64,000 nt of DNA. Origin: Jeongeupia sp. HS-3 (lineage in GTDB: Bacteria > Pseudomonadota > Gammaproteobacteria > Burkholderiales > Chitinibacteraceae). Positions 50,003-63,494 of this stretch are shown piece by piece (the stretch's first letter is position 1; every line of letters begins with the position of its first letter). The translations under genes were made by a program, and so were the position numbers. The notes beneath the pieces were generated by a model. The model was not told where the DNA came from. It was given only the letters and a program-made list of their open reading frames with translations, and searched no databases. Where the stretch lies: NCBI RefSeq assembly GCF_015140455.1, contig NZ_AP024094.1:1178001-1242000 (forward strand). Direction: 5' to 3'.

Positions 50003-51684
50003 CGCTCGTCCTTGCCCGAAACCCAGATCGAAAACACCAGCCAGACGGTATTGAGGAAGGCAATCAGAAAACCCAGGAAACCGAGCGCCGGCAGACCGAA
50101 CAGCATCGGCCCGGTTTTGACTGTCATGACGATCGATGAACCGATGATCAGCGCGCCAGTGACGATACCCATGGTCAGCCGGTTGGCGCTCTTGGTCAGC
50201 TGACTACCGAAACGGTCCAGCCGTTTCAGATCAAGGTCGATGCGCAGATTGCCGCGCCGCGCCTGCTTGATCAGCTTGCCAACATCGCGCGGCAGCCCGG
50301 CGACAAGGTGAAACGCCTCGTACAGCCCGTCCTTGCCCTTCTTGTACAGCGCCTTGGGCTGAAAGCGCGACAGGATCACCTCGCGCACGAACGGCGTCAG
50401 ATGCGGCACCATCTGGAAACCCGGATCAAGCTGTCGCCCCAGCCCTTCCAGCGTGATCAGCGCCTTGAACAGCAAGGTCAGATCGGCCGGCAGGGTGATC
50501 TCGTGCTCGCGCATCAGGCTGGCGATGTCATTGAGCAGCGCGCCGAAGCGGATGTCCTTGAGCTGCAGGTTCTCGTAGTTGAACATGAACTCGGCAATGT
50601 CGTGACCGAGTTTTTCCTCGTCCACCACGGTATCGCCGGTCCATTCGAGCAGCACATTGAGAATGTCGTGTTCGTCGCGCTCGGCCAGCGCGGCCAGCAG
50701 ATTGACGATCTGATCGCGGCGCGGATGCGGCAGCCGACCAACCATGCCGAAATCCAGAAAGGCGATCTGGTTGCCCGGCAGGTACTTGACGTTGCCCGGG
50801 TGCGGGTCGGCATGAAAATAGCCATCGATCAGCACCATTTTCAGTACCGCATCGGCACCACGCTCGGCCAGCACCTTGCGATCCAGCCCCATGGCATCGA
50901 CCATCGCCAGGTCGTTGCCGGCCACGCCACCGATCCACTCCTGTACGTTCAGCCGTTCCGAGGTATAGGCCCAGTGCAAGTGGGGGATATGGATTTCGCG
51001 ACTGTCGGCAAAATTTTGTGCGAACCGATCCTGATTACGCGCTTCGGACGACAGATTGAGCTCGCGCCGCAAGGAGCGGGCGAATTCCTCGGCGATGCGC
51101 CTGGGCTGATAACGGCGCGTTTCGGGGAATTCGAACTCCAGCAAGCCGGCGATATGCGCAAGGATGCGCAAATCGGCCTCAATCTTGGCGGTAATACCCG
51201 GACGGCGCAGCTTGAGCACCACATCACGCCCGTCCTTGAGCTTGGCACGGTGCACTTGCGCAATCGACGCCGAGCCAATCGGGCTAGGGTCAAGATCATC
51301 GAATATTTCACTCGGATTGCAACCGAGAATTTCGGTCAGCTCCGGCTCGATCTGCGTGAACGGCAAGGCGGGTACATTGCTTTGCAATTGCTCGAACTCG
51401 GTAATCCAGTCTGGAGGAAAAACGTCGACACGAGTCGCAAGCACCTGGCCAAGCTTGATGAAAGTCGGCCCCAGTTCTTCCAGCGCCCGGCGCACCCGTA
51501 CTGCCGGCACCAGCATTTCGACCTCGTGATTACCCGGCAAATGCAGCAAATCCGCGCCGCGCTCCAGCCCCTTGGCCAAGCCCAGCCGCTGCACCAGATT
51601 TCCCAATCCGTGCCGCACCATGACCGTGATGATCTCCCGCACACGCGGCAAATCGCGCATGACCGAGAAGGTTTCTTTCAACAC
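49999..51684 (-). CDS. UbiB/ABC1 (AarF) family atypical kinase
   Basis: A protein of 561 residues of the UbiB family, needed for ubiquinone biosynthesis or lipid homeostasis. Family motifs in order: FIKLGQVLATR (KxGQ), SIGSASIAQVHRAKL (Ala-rich nucleotide loop), FARSLRRELNLSSEARN (ExD), HADPHPGN, and IAFLDFGMVG (metal Asp). Two membrane helices close the protein (IVTGALIIGSSIVM, LGFLGFLIAFLNTVWLVFSI). I chose the GTG at 51684 because GGGAG stands eight bases before it; the frame continues upstream without ribosome site. Partners ubiE or ubiJ are absent here. Confidence 0.93.
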   Translation of the reverse strand: MLKETFSVMRDLPRVREIITVMVRHGLGNLVQRLGLAKGLERGADLLHLPGNHEVEMLVPAVRVRRALEELGPTFIKLGQVLATRVDVFPPDWITEFEQLQSNVPALPFTQIEPELTEILGCNPSEIFDDLDPSPIGSASIAQVHRAKLKDGRDVVLKLRRPGITAKIEADLRILAHIAGLLEFEFPETRRYQPRRIAEEFARSLRRELNLSSEARNQDRFAQNFADSREIHIPHLHWAYTSERLNVQEWIGGVAGNDLAMVDAMGLDRKVLAERGADAVLKMVLIDGYFHADPHPGNVKYLPGNQIAFLDFGMVGRLPHPRRDQIVNLLAALAERDEHDILNVLLEWTGDTVVDEEKLGHDIAEFMFNYENLQLKDIRFGALLNDIASLMREHEITLPADLTLLFKALITLEGLGRQLDPGFQMVPHLTPFVREVILSRFQPKALYKKGKDGLYEAFHLVAGLPRDVGKLIKQARRGNLRIDLDLKRLDRFGSQLTKSANRLTMGIVTGALIIGSSIVMTVKTGPMLFGLPALGFLGFLIAFLNTVWLVFSIWVSGKDER

Positions 51685-51851
51685 GGATGAAACTCCCACT
51701 CTGATTTCGTTGTCAGCCAGAATACCGGCTGTGTGCACTCCTGCGCACTGCCAATCACGCCGATTCGGCGCAGTAAAGAGCCCCCGCCGACTTACAGCCT
51801 CAGAATATTAGGCTTTACAGCATTTTTGTTCATCCGATACATTCCAAACCC

Positions 51852-52763
51852 ATGAGATGGTACCGAATTCCCGCAGCGCTGCTTTTCAGCGTCTGCCTAT
51901 CCACCGCCTTGCCCCTTGCCCATGCCGATGAGCCACCGGCTGACACGGGCAACTGGAGCAAAACTTCAAACAATGATGGCGCAGACAACCATGCCGCCGC
52001 GCAGGAGCTGTTGCTGCAGGCCATGAGCCTGATCGGCGTGCGCTATCAATGGGGCGGCAATACGCCGGAAGAAGGCCTCGATTGCAGCGGCTTCATTCGC
52101 TACGTCTTCCAGAATTCGCTCAACATCACCTTGCCGCGTACCGCCGCCTCGATGTCTCAATCCGGCCAGAACGTGAACAAAGGCGACCTCAAGCCCGGCG
52201 ATCTGGTGTTTTTCAACACGCTGGGCCGGGCCTTTTCGCATGTGGGCATTTACTTGGGTGACAACCGCTTCATCCACTCACCCCGCGCAGGCAAAAGCGT
52301 TGAAGTCTCGAATATCCAGCAAAACTACTGGCAACAACGCTGGAACGGCGCACGGCGCATCGCTGGCGCATCGGGCAACGGCATCAACATGACCACGCTA
52401 CTGGCCTCGGCAGGCAACAGCAAAGCCCGCAAGGCCGCCAGCGTCGCCCCGGTTGTGGCAAGTGCCGACCGCCAATGCCGCAAGGTCACCACCGGCAAAG
52501 GTCGAAACAAAAAGACCACCACGGTGTGCGAACGAACCAGCGTCACCAAGCCGACGGCAACCCGGAGCAGCGGCAAAGCCCTGACCAGCAAATCCGCCGC
52601 CAAGACGCCGGCCAAGTCGGCAGCCAAGAGCACCAAAAAATCGACCACGGCAAAAAGCAGCGCCAAGGGCAGCACGAAGAAAACCACGGCAAAAGGCACT
52701 ACCAAAAGCACGACAAAAAGCGCCGGCAAGCCGGCCAAGCCGCCAGCCAAGAAAAAGCAGTAA
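51852..52763 (+). CDS. Secreted NlpC/P60 peptidoglycan endopeptidase with a lysine/alanine-rich tail
   Basis: A protein of 303 residues. Signal peptide (residues 1-25, ending AHA/DE), then an NlpC/P60 domain with catalytic Cys in GLDCSGFIRYVF, His in SHVGIYLGDNRFIHSP, and the standard GVRYQWGGNTPEEG. The last 100 residues are low-complexity: after CRKVTTGKGRNKKTTTVCERT comes a long series of Lys, Ala, Ser and Thr (for example KSAAKTPAKSAAKSTKKS) to the end, resembling a histone H1 tail. That tail could bind teichoic-like or anionic polymers, DNA or the cell wall; this is inference. Confidence 0.9.
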   Translation: MRWYRIPAALLFSVCLSTALPLAHADEPPADTGNWSKTSNNDGADNHAAAQELLLQAMSLIGVRYQWGGNTPEEGLDCSGFIRYVFQNSLNITLPRTAASMSQSGQNVNKGDLKPGDLVFFNTLGRAFSHVGIYLGDNRFIHSPRAGKSVEVSNIQQNYWQQRWNGARRIAGASGNGINMTTLLASAGNSKARKAASVAPVVASADRQCRKVTTGKGRNKKTTTVCERTSVTKPTATRSSGKALTSKSAAKTPAKSAAKSTKKSTTAKSSAKGSTKKTTAKGTTKSTTKSAGKPAKPPAKKKQ

Positions 52764-52771
52764 GCGCCGCA

Positions 52772-53767
52772 CTAGGGCAGCGTAGCGGGGACAACGATCA
52801 GCCCCGCGCGCTGGCCGATGCTGACGTCCGGGTTCGGAAATACAATCAGTGCGTTTTCTTCGTCGACGACCCAGCGGATATCGCCGTCCTCGGCGATCGG
52901 CATGCCTTGCGGCAGCGGCGTGAAGTTGTCGGTCTCGCCATCGATCAGCAGCCGGAACGCGTCGCTGCGCTTGATCAGCTCGCGCGACACCCGATAGACC
53001 GCCACAGCGTCCCTCGTGACCGGTTTCGGCAGCTCGCCCTCGATCAAGCCGCGCAGATAAGCCGCCAGTCGCGTCAAATCAACGGACTGGTTCTGCCCGA
53101 AAGGCATCGCCCGGCCGAGTTCGACCGTGAAAGCCGAGGCATTGCAATACCGGCTACTGAACAGCGAGAACGTCGGTGCGGCCGCCGATTGCAATAGCAC
53201 CGCCGACACACCCGCCAAACCCAAACGCTCGATTTCGACCGCATCGAAAGACCGCCCCGGCGCAGGCAGCGGATAGATCGCGAATTTCTCGATCAGGCTA
53301 CCGTGAATCGCCGTATGCAGATCGTAATGCAGTCGCGGTACCGGCTCGCCGCCGCCCTGCGCGAAGAAACGTGCCAGCTGCATTTCCAGCATCGCGGCCC
53401 GCCGCGCCTCGGGGCCGTCGCCCACGTCGGGAACGCGGCAGAATTGCCGGTTCATATCCTGCTCGACAAAGCGCTCGCCACGCCGCAATGCCTCGATATT
53501 GCCGAACACGAACAAGACCCGTGCGCGCGGGCGCAGCTCGCCACCGAGCAACGCCGAGATCAAACGGTCCACCAGCTCGACCGGCGCGGTTTCGTTGCCG
53601 TGCACACCGCAGGAAATCACCAGATCGAGCACCCGGCTAGCCGGATCACGCGGCTCGAAACGGATCACACCTTCGTCGAGCACCTGCACATGGGTGCCAT
53701 TGGCCTGACAGTACGGCAAGGCGATGGCGGTACGCCCCGCCAGCGTTTCGGCGAGAAAACTGTTCAT
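52772..53767 (-). CDS. astE: Succinylglutamate desuccinylase
   Basis: The last enzyme of the AST pathway, 331 residues, which splits succinylglutamate to succinate and glutamate. It is a zinc carboxypeptidase-like protein (M14/AspA family): [17 protein letters not shown] supplies the first His and Glu, [12 protein letters not shown] the second His, and [14 protein letters not shown] the catalytic Glu. The ATG at 53767 has GGAGG nine bases upstream and overlaps the astB stop by four bases. Confidence 0.95.
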   Translation of the reverse strand: MNSFLAETLAGRTAIALPYCQANGTHVQVLDEGVIRFEPRDPASRVLDLVISCGVHGNETAPVELVDRLISALLGGELRPRARVLFVFGNIEALRRGERFVEQDMNRQFCRVPDVGDGPEARRAAMLEMQLARFFAQGGGEPVPRLHYDLHTAIHGSLIEKFAIYPLPAPGRSFDAVEIERLGLAGVSAVLLQSAAAPTFSLFSSRYCNASAFTVELGRAMPFGQNQSVDLTRLAAYLRGLIEGELPKPVTRDAVAVYRVSRELIKRSDAFRLLIDGETDNFTPLPQGMPIAEDGDIRWVVDEENALIVFPNPDVSIGQRAGLIVVPATLP

Positions 53768-55110
53768 CGGGATTTGCCTCCAGATCGTTGAAACGGGTAA
53801 AGCGCGCCTAGCCCGAGAGTCCGGCTCAGCTCGTCGAGCGCGGTACGCACTTCCGGCAGCAAGTGTGGGTCGGCCAGATCGGCCTCGCTGAGTCGGTCGC
53901 GATAATGCCGGCTCACCCAATCGGTCAGCGCCGCGTAGAGCGCATCGGTCAGCCACACGCCGGGATGCACCACCGCCGCCTCGGCGTCGGTCAGCGCCAC
54001 GCGCAAACGCAGGCACGCCGGACCACCGCCGTTACGCATGCTCTGTTTGAGGTCATACGCCAGTACCTCGGCGATCGCGCCGTCTTGCCCCAATAGCGAC
54101 TGCAGATAGGCCCACACCGCCGGCTGCTGCCGGCATTCCTCCGGCACGACGAGGCGCATGCGGCCATTGCCGGCATCAAGCAGCTGGCTGTTGAACAGAT
54201 AACTGCGCACCGCGTCGTCGACGCTGATGGCGCGGGTGGGCACTTCGATCAGCCGCAGCTCGCCAAGCTTGGCGTCGAGTTCGGCGTAGACCGATTCGCG
54301 CTCGGCAAATGCGGTTTCATGACAGAACAGCACATCGAGATTGCCGACGGCGATCACGTCGTTGTGAAACACCCCGGCATCGATCACCGCGGGGTTTTGC
54401 TGCGCGAACACCGTGCGCTCCGATGCCAGCCCGTGCCGGCGCGCGATCGCCTGGCTCGCCTCCAGCGTTTGCCGGGCCGGATAGCGTTGTGGTGCGATAT
54501 TCCCGCCCCAATGCTGCTGACCGTAAACGAAGAGCTCGACGCCGGCCGTGTCGTAGCGTTTCGCCAGCCGCGTATGGTTGGCGGCGCCTTCGTCGCCGAA
54601 GGCCGGATGCATCGCCAGCGCCGGATGATGAACGAAGTGCGACTCATCGCCAAAGATGGCCTTGAGCGTGCGCCCGGTCTGTTCATGCTCGATCGCACGA
54701 TGAAATTTGTTCTGCAGATTGGCCGCACTGAAATGCACGCGCCCGTCGGCGGTATCGGCCGACGGGCTCACCGTCGCGGCATTGGCCACCCACATCGCCG
54801 AAGCCGACGACACCCCCGCGAGCAGCTGTGGCGATTGCCTGGCCGCCGCCGCGACCACCGCGGCATCGCTGCCGGTAAAACCCAGGCTGCGCAGCACCTC
54901 CACCGCCGGGCGCTCATGCGGCGGCAGCACGCCCTGCCGGTAGCCCAGATCGGCCAGCGCCTTCATCTTCGCCAGGCCCTGCAGCGCCGCGGCGCGCGGA
55001 TTGGCTGGCTGGCCGGCGTTGCCGGTCGATGCGACATTGCCGAATGAATGCCCGCCGTAATGATGCGTCGGCCCTACCAATCCATCGAAATTCGCTTCAA
55101 ATGCCGTCAT
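53764..55110 (-). CDS. astB: N-succinylarginine dihydrolase
   Basis: The second AST enzyme, 448 residues, hydrolysing succinylarginine to succinylornithine, CO2 and ammonia. It belongs to the guanidine-group-modifying superfamily: [21 protein letters not shown] at the start, the catalytic Glu and His in [35 protein letters not shown], and the active-site Cys in [12 protein letters not shown] near the end. It lies 63 bases downstream of astD and overlaps astE. Confidence 0.96.
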   Translation of the reverse strand: MTAFEANFDGLVGPTHHYGGHSFGNVASTGNAGQPANPRAAALQGLAKMKALADLGYRQGVLPPHERPAVEVLRSLGFTGSDAAVVAAAARQSPQLLAGVSSASAMWVANAATVSPSADTADGRVHFSAANLQNKFHRAIEHEQTGRTLKAIFGDESHFVHHPALAMHPAFGDEGAANHTRLAKRYDTAGVELFVYGQQHWGGNIAPQRYPARQTLEASQAIARRHGLASERTVFAQQNPAVIDAGVFHNDVIAVGNLDVLFCHETAFAERESVYAELDAKLGELRLIEVPTRAISVDDAVRSYLFNSQLLDAGNGRMRLVVPEECRQQPAVWAYLQSLLGQDGAIAEVLAYDLKQSMRNGGGPACLRLRVALTDAEAAVVHPGVWLTDALYAALTDWVSRHYRDRLSEADLADPHLLPEVRTALDELSRTLGLGALYPFQRSGGKSR

Positions 55111-55173
55111 CTTGCCCCCGCCAGCCCGTAGGCCGGATTTGCCTGTAACACACCAATACCGACCGTTGCGCCA

Positions 55174-57656
<2,483 letters not shown>

Positions 57657-57752
57657 CGGGTACACCTCCCGATTTCACTGTATGCGCCGCCCCACGCCGC
57701 GGCCATTCGGTAAAGCCGCAATGGCTGTCGCCACATATCTCGCGCGCAAAAG

Positions 57753-57779
57753 AAAACCGCCCTGCAAGCGGGCGGTTTT
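57753..57779 (-). terminator. Terminator between astC and astA
   Basis: AAAACCGCCC / GGGCGGTTTT with a seven-base loop, followed on the minus strand by TTTTCTTTTG. It lies about 20 bases after the astC stop. A further 96 bases separate it from the astA ATG, enough for a separate promoter. Confidence 0.88.
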
Positions 57780-57799
57780 TAGCTAAGCCGGATTCGAGA

Positions 57800-59068
<1,269 letters not shown>

Positions 59069-59086
59069 TTACCGATCAGTGCGCGA

Positions 59087-61471
59087 TCAGTGCGCTTTCT
59101 GACCAGCCAGGAACAACCAGGTTTCCATCACAGTGTCCGGGTTCAAGGATACCGTTTCGATCCCCTCTTCGACCAGCCATTGCGCGAAGTCCGGGTGATC
59201 CGACGGGCCCTGACCACAAATGCCGACGTATTTGTCGAGTTTGCGGCAGGCCTTGATCGCCATGCTCAGCATCGCCTTGACCGCATCGTTGCGCTCGTCG
59301 AACGATGCCGACACCGGGCCGCCCGAATCGCGGTCGATGCCGAGCGTGAGCTGGGTCATGTCGTTCGAGCCGATCGAGAAACCGTCGAAGTACTGCAGGA
59401 AACGCTCGGCCAGCACCGCATTGGCCGGAATTTCGCACATCATGATCAGACGCAAGCCGTTGTCGCCGCGCTTCAGGCCATTGCGCTCCAGCAGATCAAC
59501 CACGCACTCCGCCTCACTCAGGGTACGCACGAAGGGGATCATCACCTCGATGTTGACCAAGCCCATCACATCGCGCACTTTTTTGACCGCGCGGCACTCA
59601 AGTTCGAAGCAGTCGCGGAAGCCCTTGTCGACGTAACGCGCCGCACCACGGAAACCCAGCATCGGGTTTTCTTCGTGCGGCTCGTACAGCGGGCCGCCGA
59701 TCAGGTTGGCGTACTCGTTCGACTTGAAGTCGGACAGGCGCACGATCACCTTTTTCGGCCAGAACGCGGCCCCCAGCGTGGCAATACCCTCGGCGAGCTT
59801 GTCGACGTAGAAATCGACCGCGCTGCGATAACCCGCCATGCGCTCCTCGACCTGCTCCTTCAGCTCCGCCGGCAGGTTCGGGTAGGCCAGCAGCGCCTTC
59901 GGGTGCACACCGATCATGCGGTTGATGATGAATTCAAGCCGCGCCAAACCGACACCTTCGTTCGGCAGTTGCGCGAATTCGAATGCCAGCTCCGGGTTGC
60001 CGACGTTCATCATCAGCTTGACCGGCGACGGCGGCATCTTGGTCATTGCGATGTCGAGCTTCTCGAACTTCAACAGCCCTTCGTACACGTTGCCGGTGTC
60101 GCCATCGGCACACGACACGGTGACTACATCACCGGTCTTGAGCATGCGCGTGGCATCGCCGCAACCGACAACCGCCGGTACGCCGAGCTCGCGGGCAATG
60201 ATCGCCGCGTGGCAGGTACGGCCACCACGATTGGTGACAATCGCCGAAGCGCGCTTCATCACCGGCTCCCAATCGGGATCGGTCATGTCGGACACGAGTA
60301 CGTCACCCGGCTGAACCAGATCCATTTCGGAGACATCGCGAATCACCCGCACCGTGCCCTGACCGATCTTCTGGCCGATGGCGCGACCGCTGGTCACCAC
60401 CGTGCTGCGTTCCAGCATGCGGAATTTCGACATCTTGTCGGCCGTGGCCTCCTGCGACTTCACCGTTTCCGGGCGCGCCTGCAGGATGTAAAGCTTGCCG
60501 TCGATGCCGTCACGCCCCCACTCGATATCCATCGGGCGGCCGTAATGCTGCTCGATGATCAATGCATAGCGGGCGAGTTCCTCGACCTCTTCGTCGCTGA
60601 TCGAGAATTTGCGGCGATCGGCCACATCCACATCGACCGTTTTCACCGATTTCCCGGCGGCGGCTTCGAGATCGAACTCCATCTTCAGCGCCTTGCCGCC
60701 GAGGTGCTTGCGCACGATCGCCGGACGGCCAGCCTTCAGGGTTGGCTTGTGCACATAGAATTCATCCGGGTTCACCGCGCCCTGCACCACGGTTTCGCCA
60801 AGGCCGTACGATGCGGTCACGAACACCACATCTTCAAAGCCGCTTTCGGTATCAATCGTGAACAGCACCCCGGCTGCGCCCTTGTCCGAACGCACCATGC
60901 GCTGGATGCCGGCCGACAGTGCCACGAGCTTGTGGTCGAAGCCCTTGTGCACGCGATAGGCGATGGCGCGATCGTTGTAGAGCGAGGCGAACACATGCTT
61001 CATCGCGTCGAGCACGTTCTCGACGCCGACGATGTTCAGATAGGTTTCCTGCTGGCCAGCAAATGACGCGTCCGGCAAGTCTTCCGCCGTTGCCGACGAA
61101 CGCACTGCCACGGTCACACCTTCACCCAGCAGGTTGTAGTGCTCGCGGATCTCGGCTTCGAGCTCGGTCGGGAACGGCGTTTCGATGATCCAGTCGCGAA
61201 CCTGCTTGCCCACGATGGCCAGCGCCTTCACATCGTCCACATCAAGCGCCGACACAGCGGCATCAATGCGATCGGCCAGCCCGTTGTGCGCCAGGAACAC
61301 GCGATAGGCATGCGCCGTGGTGGCAAAGCCGCCCGGTACGCGCACGCCTTTTTCGGCCAACTGGGAAATCATCTCGCCCAGCGACGCATTCTTGCCGCCG
61401 ACATACTCGACATCGGTCATGCGCAGGTGGACGAAGTCGATCACGTTGCGATCGTTGAGATATGCGGTCAT
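59087..61471 (-). CDS. ppsA: Phosphoenolpyruvate synthase
   Basis: A cytosolic enzyme of 794 residues, usual length, making phosphoenolpyruvate from pyruvate and ATP with release of AMP and phosphate; it opens gluconeogenesis from three-carbon units. The N-terminal ATP-grasp part ([37 protein letters not shown]) is followed by the phospho-histidine domain with [15 protein letters not shown], in which the catalytic histidine is residue 421, and a C-terminal PEP-binding TIM barrel ending [20 protein letters not shown] with the catalytic Cys. A regulatory Thr lies two residues before His421. It is divergent from two ppsR-like genes. Confidence 0.97.
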   Translation of the reverse strand: MTAYLNDRNVIDFVHLRMTDVEYVGGKNASLGEMISQLAEKGVRVPGGFATTAHAYRVFLAHNGLADRIDAAVSALDVDDVKALAIVGKQVRDWIIETPFPTELEAEIREHYNLLGEGVTVAVRSSATAEDLPDASFAGQQETYLNIVGVENVLDAMKHVFASLYNDRAIAYRVHKGFDHKLVALSAGIQRMVRSDKGAAGVLFTIDTESGFEDVVFVTASYGLGETVVQGAVNPDEFYVHKPTLKAGRPAIVRKHLGGKALKMEFDLEAAAGKSVKTVDVDVADRRKFSISDEEVEELARYALIIEQHYGRPMDIEWGRDGIDGKLYILQARPETVKSQEATADKMSKFRMLERSTVVTSGRAIGQKIGQGTVRVIRDVSEMDLVQPGDVLVSDMTDPDWEPVMKRASAIVTNRGGRTCHAAIIARELGVPAVVGCGDATRMLKTGDVVTVSCADGDTGNVYEGLLKFEKLDIAMTKMPPSPVKLMMNVGNPELAFEFAQLPNEGVGLARLEFIINRMIGVHPKALLAYPNLPAELKEQVEERMAGYRSAVDFYVDKLAEGIATLGAAFWPKKVIVRLSDFKSNEYANLIGGPLYEPHEENPMLGFRGAARYVDKGFRDCFELECRAVKKVRDVMGLVNIEVMIPFVRTLSEAECVVDLLERNGLKRGDNGLRLIMMCEIPANAVLAERFLQYFDGFSIGSNDMTQLTLGIDRDSGGPVSASFDERNDAVKAMLSMAIKACRKLDKYVGICGQGPSDHPDFAQWLVEEGIETVSLNPDTVMETWLFLAGQKAH

Positions 61472-61572
61472 CAGCGGCCTCAGATCCTAGAAATAGGTGT
61501 GTATGGGATGAAAAATGTTGCACTGCGAAAACGGTTACTGCCATTCTAGGCACCCCGCCCTTTCCGGCTAGT

Positions 61573-61635
61573 CGGGATAATCCTTTACATGCTATCCCGG
61601 AATTGGCGGTTACGAGAGCGAGCGTATATGCTCGC
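61573..61635. promoter_or_regulatory. Two inverted repeats in the ppsA-ppsR divergent region
   Basis: CGGGATA (61573-61579) and TATCCCG (61593-61599) are seven-base arms 13 bases apart; GCGAGC (61618-61623) and GCTCGC (61630-61635) are six-base arms six bases apart. They lie between the two divergent start codons (61471 and 61678) and may be operators or leader hairpins. Confidence 0.4.
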
Positions 61636-61677
61636 CAGAACCCAATCATTGCCCAGCCTCGCGCGCACGGAGCCCCG

Positions 61678-62496
61678 ATGCCTCGCACTGCCTTCTTTGT
61701 ATCCGACCGAACCGGTATCACCGCGGAGATGCTCGGCCACAGCCTGATTACCCAGTTCGAGGACGTCAACTTCCGCCGGATTTCGCTGCCCTATATTGAT
61801 ACCCCCGAAAAAGCGCACGAAGCAACGGCAAAAATCCGTCATCAGGCCGAAATCGACGGCTGTCGTCCGCTGGTTTTTTCCACGGTGGTTAACGATGCGC
61901 TCCGCGCCATCATCCATGTTGATGAAGCACTGACGCTGGATTTCTTCGAAATCTTCATCGGCCCACTGGAAAAAGAGCTTGGTCGTGAATCTTCACACAC
62001 GGTAGGCAAAACCCACGGCATCGCCAATTTCGAGGAATACAAGACTCGCATCGATGCAGTGAATTTCGCACTCAACCATGACGACGGCGTGATGCCACGT
62101 GATCTGAACGAGGCGGACATCATTCTGATCGGGGTTTCCCGCGCCGCCAAAACGCCTACTTGCCTCTATCTGGCACTGCAATACGGCATCAAGGCCGCCA
62201 ACTATCCGCTGACGCCGGAAGACTTTGGTCAACATACATTACCCAAACTGCTGCTACCGTACCGCAACAAGCTGTTCGGGCTGACGATCGATCCGGTACG
62301 GCTGTCGCAGATCCGCGAAGAGCGCAAACCGAACAGCAAGTACGCAGCACTCGACAATTGCCAGTTCGAAGTCGGCGAAGCCGAAGCGCTAATGCGCCAC
62401 GTCGGTGTTCCCTATCTCGCCTCGACGACGCGCTCCATTGAAGAGCTTGCCACCACCATCATGCACCGCACCGGCCTGACCCGGCGCACCTACTGA
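61678..62496 (+). CDS. PEP synthase regulatory protein paralogue 1 (altered P-loop)
   Basis: A protein of 272 residues in the PpsR/RP1 family, which inactivates PEP synthase by ADP-dependent phosphorylation of a Thr next to the catalytic His and reactivates it by phosphate-dependent removal. The N-terminal [15 protein letters not shown] is canonical. The kinase P-loop reads [11 protein letters not shown] (residues 152-162) with Ala157 where the family has Gly, a change that would be expected to weaken nucleotide binding. Other conserved parts are intact: [53 protein letters not shown]. It lies 26 bases before copy 2. Confidence 0.9.
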   Translation: MPRTAFFVSDRTGITAEMLGHSLITQFEDVNFRRISLPYIDTPEKAHEATAKIRHQAEIDGCRPLVFSTVVNDALRAIIHVDEALTLDFFEIFIGPLEKELGRESSHTVGKTHGIANFEEYKTRIDAVNFALNHDDGVMPRDLNEADIILIGVSRAAKTPTCLYLALQYGIKAANYPLTPEDFGQHTLPKLLLPYRNKLFGLTIDPVRLSQIREERKPNSKYAALDNCQFEVGEAEALMRHVGVPYLASTTRSIEELATTIMHRTGLTRRTY

Positions 62497-62522
62497 GGCC
62501 GATCGGCCACCCCGGAGTTGTC

Positions 62523-63341
62523 ATGCCCCGTACCGCGTTCTTCGTTTCCGGCCGAACCGGCATCACCGCAGAAATGCTGGGCCACAGCCTGATCAGCCAG
62601 TTCGAAGACGTCAACTTCCGCCGTATCACGCTGCCGTACATCGATAGCGTCGACAAGGCACACGAAGCCATCGAGCTCATTCGCGAACAAGCACGCATGG
62701 ACGGTTGCCGCCCGGTCATTTTCTCGACGCTGATCGACGAGGATCTGCGCCAGTGCTTCTATATCGAGGAAGCGCTGACCGTGGACATTTTCGCGACTTT
62801 CATCAAGCCGCTTGAGGAAGAACTCGGCGTGGTGTCGTCGCACACGGCCGGCAAGGTGCACGGCATTGCCAATTTCGAGGAATACAAAAACCGCATTGAC
62901 GCAGTGAATTACTCGATGAGCCATGACGACGGCGGGGTATCGCGCAATCTCGCCGATGCCGACGTCATTCTCGTCGGCGTCTCGCGCGCCGGTAAAACAC
63001 CAACCTGCCTTTATCTGGCGCTGCAATACGGCATCAAGGCCGCCAACTACCCGCTGACGCCGGAAGACTTTGCCGACCACAAACTGCCCCGCGTACTTCA
63101 CTCACACCGGAGCAAAGTGTTTGGTCTGACTATCCAGCCCGAACGCCTCTCGCAGATCCGCGAGGAACGCAAACCCGGCAGCCATTACGCATCGATCGAT
63201 ATTTGCCGGCGCGAAGTCACCGAGGCCGAAAGCCTGATGCGCCAGGCAAAAATCCCCTTCCTCAATACCACCTCGCTCTCGATCGAGGAGCTGGCCAGCT
63301 CCATCCTGCATCACAGCGGTTTGAAGCGACGGGTCTTCTAG
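62523..63341 (+). CDS. PEP synthase regulatory protein paralogue 2 (altered N-terminal motif)
   Basis: A second PpsR-family protein of exactly the same length, 272 residues. Its P-loop is canonical (GVSRAGKTPTC, Gly157, Lys158), but residue 10 is Gly in SGRTGITAE where the family and copy 1 have Asp. The first 41 residues differ from copy 1 in only three places, while codons differ often, so the duplication is old and selected at protein level. Ribosome-site GGAG is just before the ATG. Copy 2 probably keeps the ADP-dependent kinase. What was lost with Asp10 is unknown. Confidence 0.9.
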   Translation: MPRTAFFVSGRTGITAEMLGHSLISQFEDVNFRRITLPYIDSVDKAHEAIELIREQARMDGCRPVIFSTLIDEDLRQCFYIEEALTVDIFATFIKPLEEELGVVSSHTAGKVHGIANFEEYKNRIDAVNYSMSHDDGGVSRNLADADVILVGVSRAGKTPTCLYLALQYGIKAANYPLTPEDFADHKLPRVLHSHRSKVFGLTIQPERLSQIREERKPGSHYASIDICRREVTEAESLMRQAKIPFLNTTSLSIEELASSILHHSGLKRRVF

Positions 63342-63494
63342 CCCTCTCAACCACAGAAACAAGCGCATTGCGTCAGCTGTGATCCCGCCCACAGCAGCAC
63401 TCGGGGCGCAAGCGCTTACGCGCAACAACAGCTTTCATCGTCAAGATCGAACCGGTACACTCGACGCTTCATTTGTCCGCAATTTAGAACACCC

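Noticed and set aside
59090-61066. A 658-codon plus-strand ORF opposite ppsA
   Set aside because: It is antisense to a fully conserved enzyme and is rich in Arg, His and Gln, as expected from GC-rich codon bias on the opposite strand. It has no recognisable domain.
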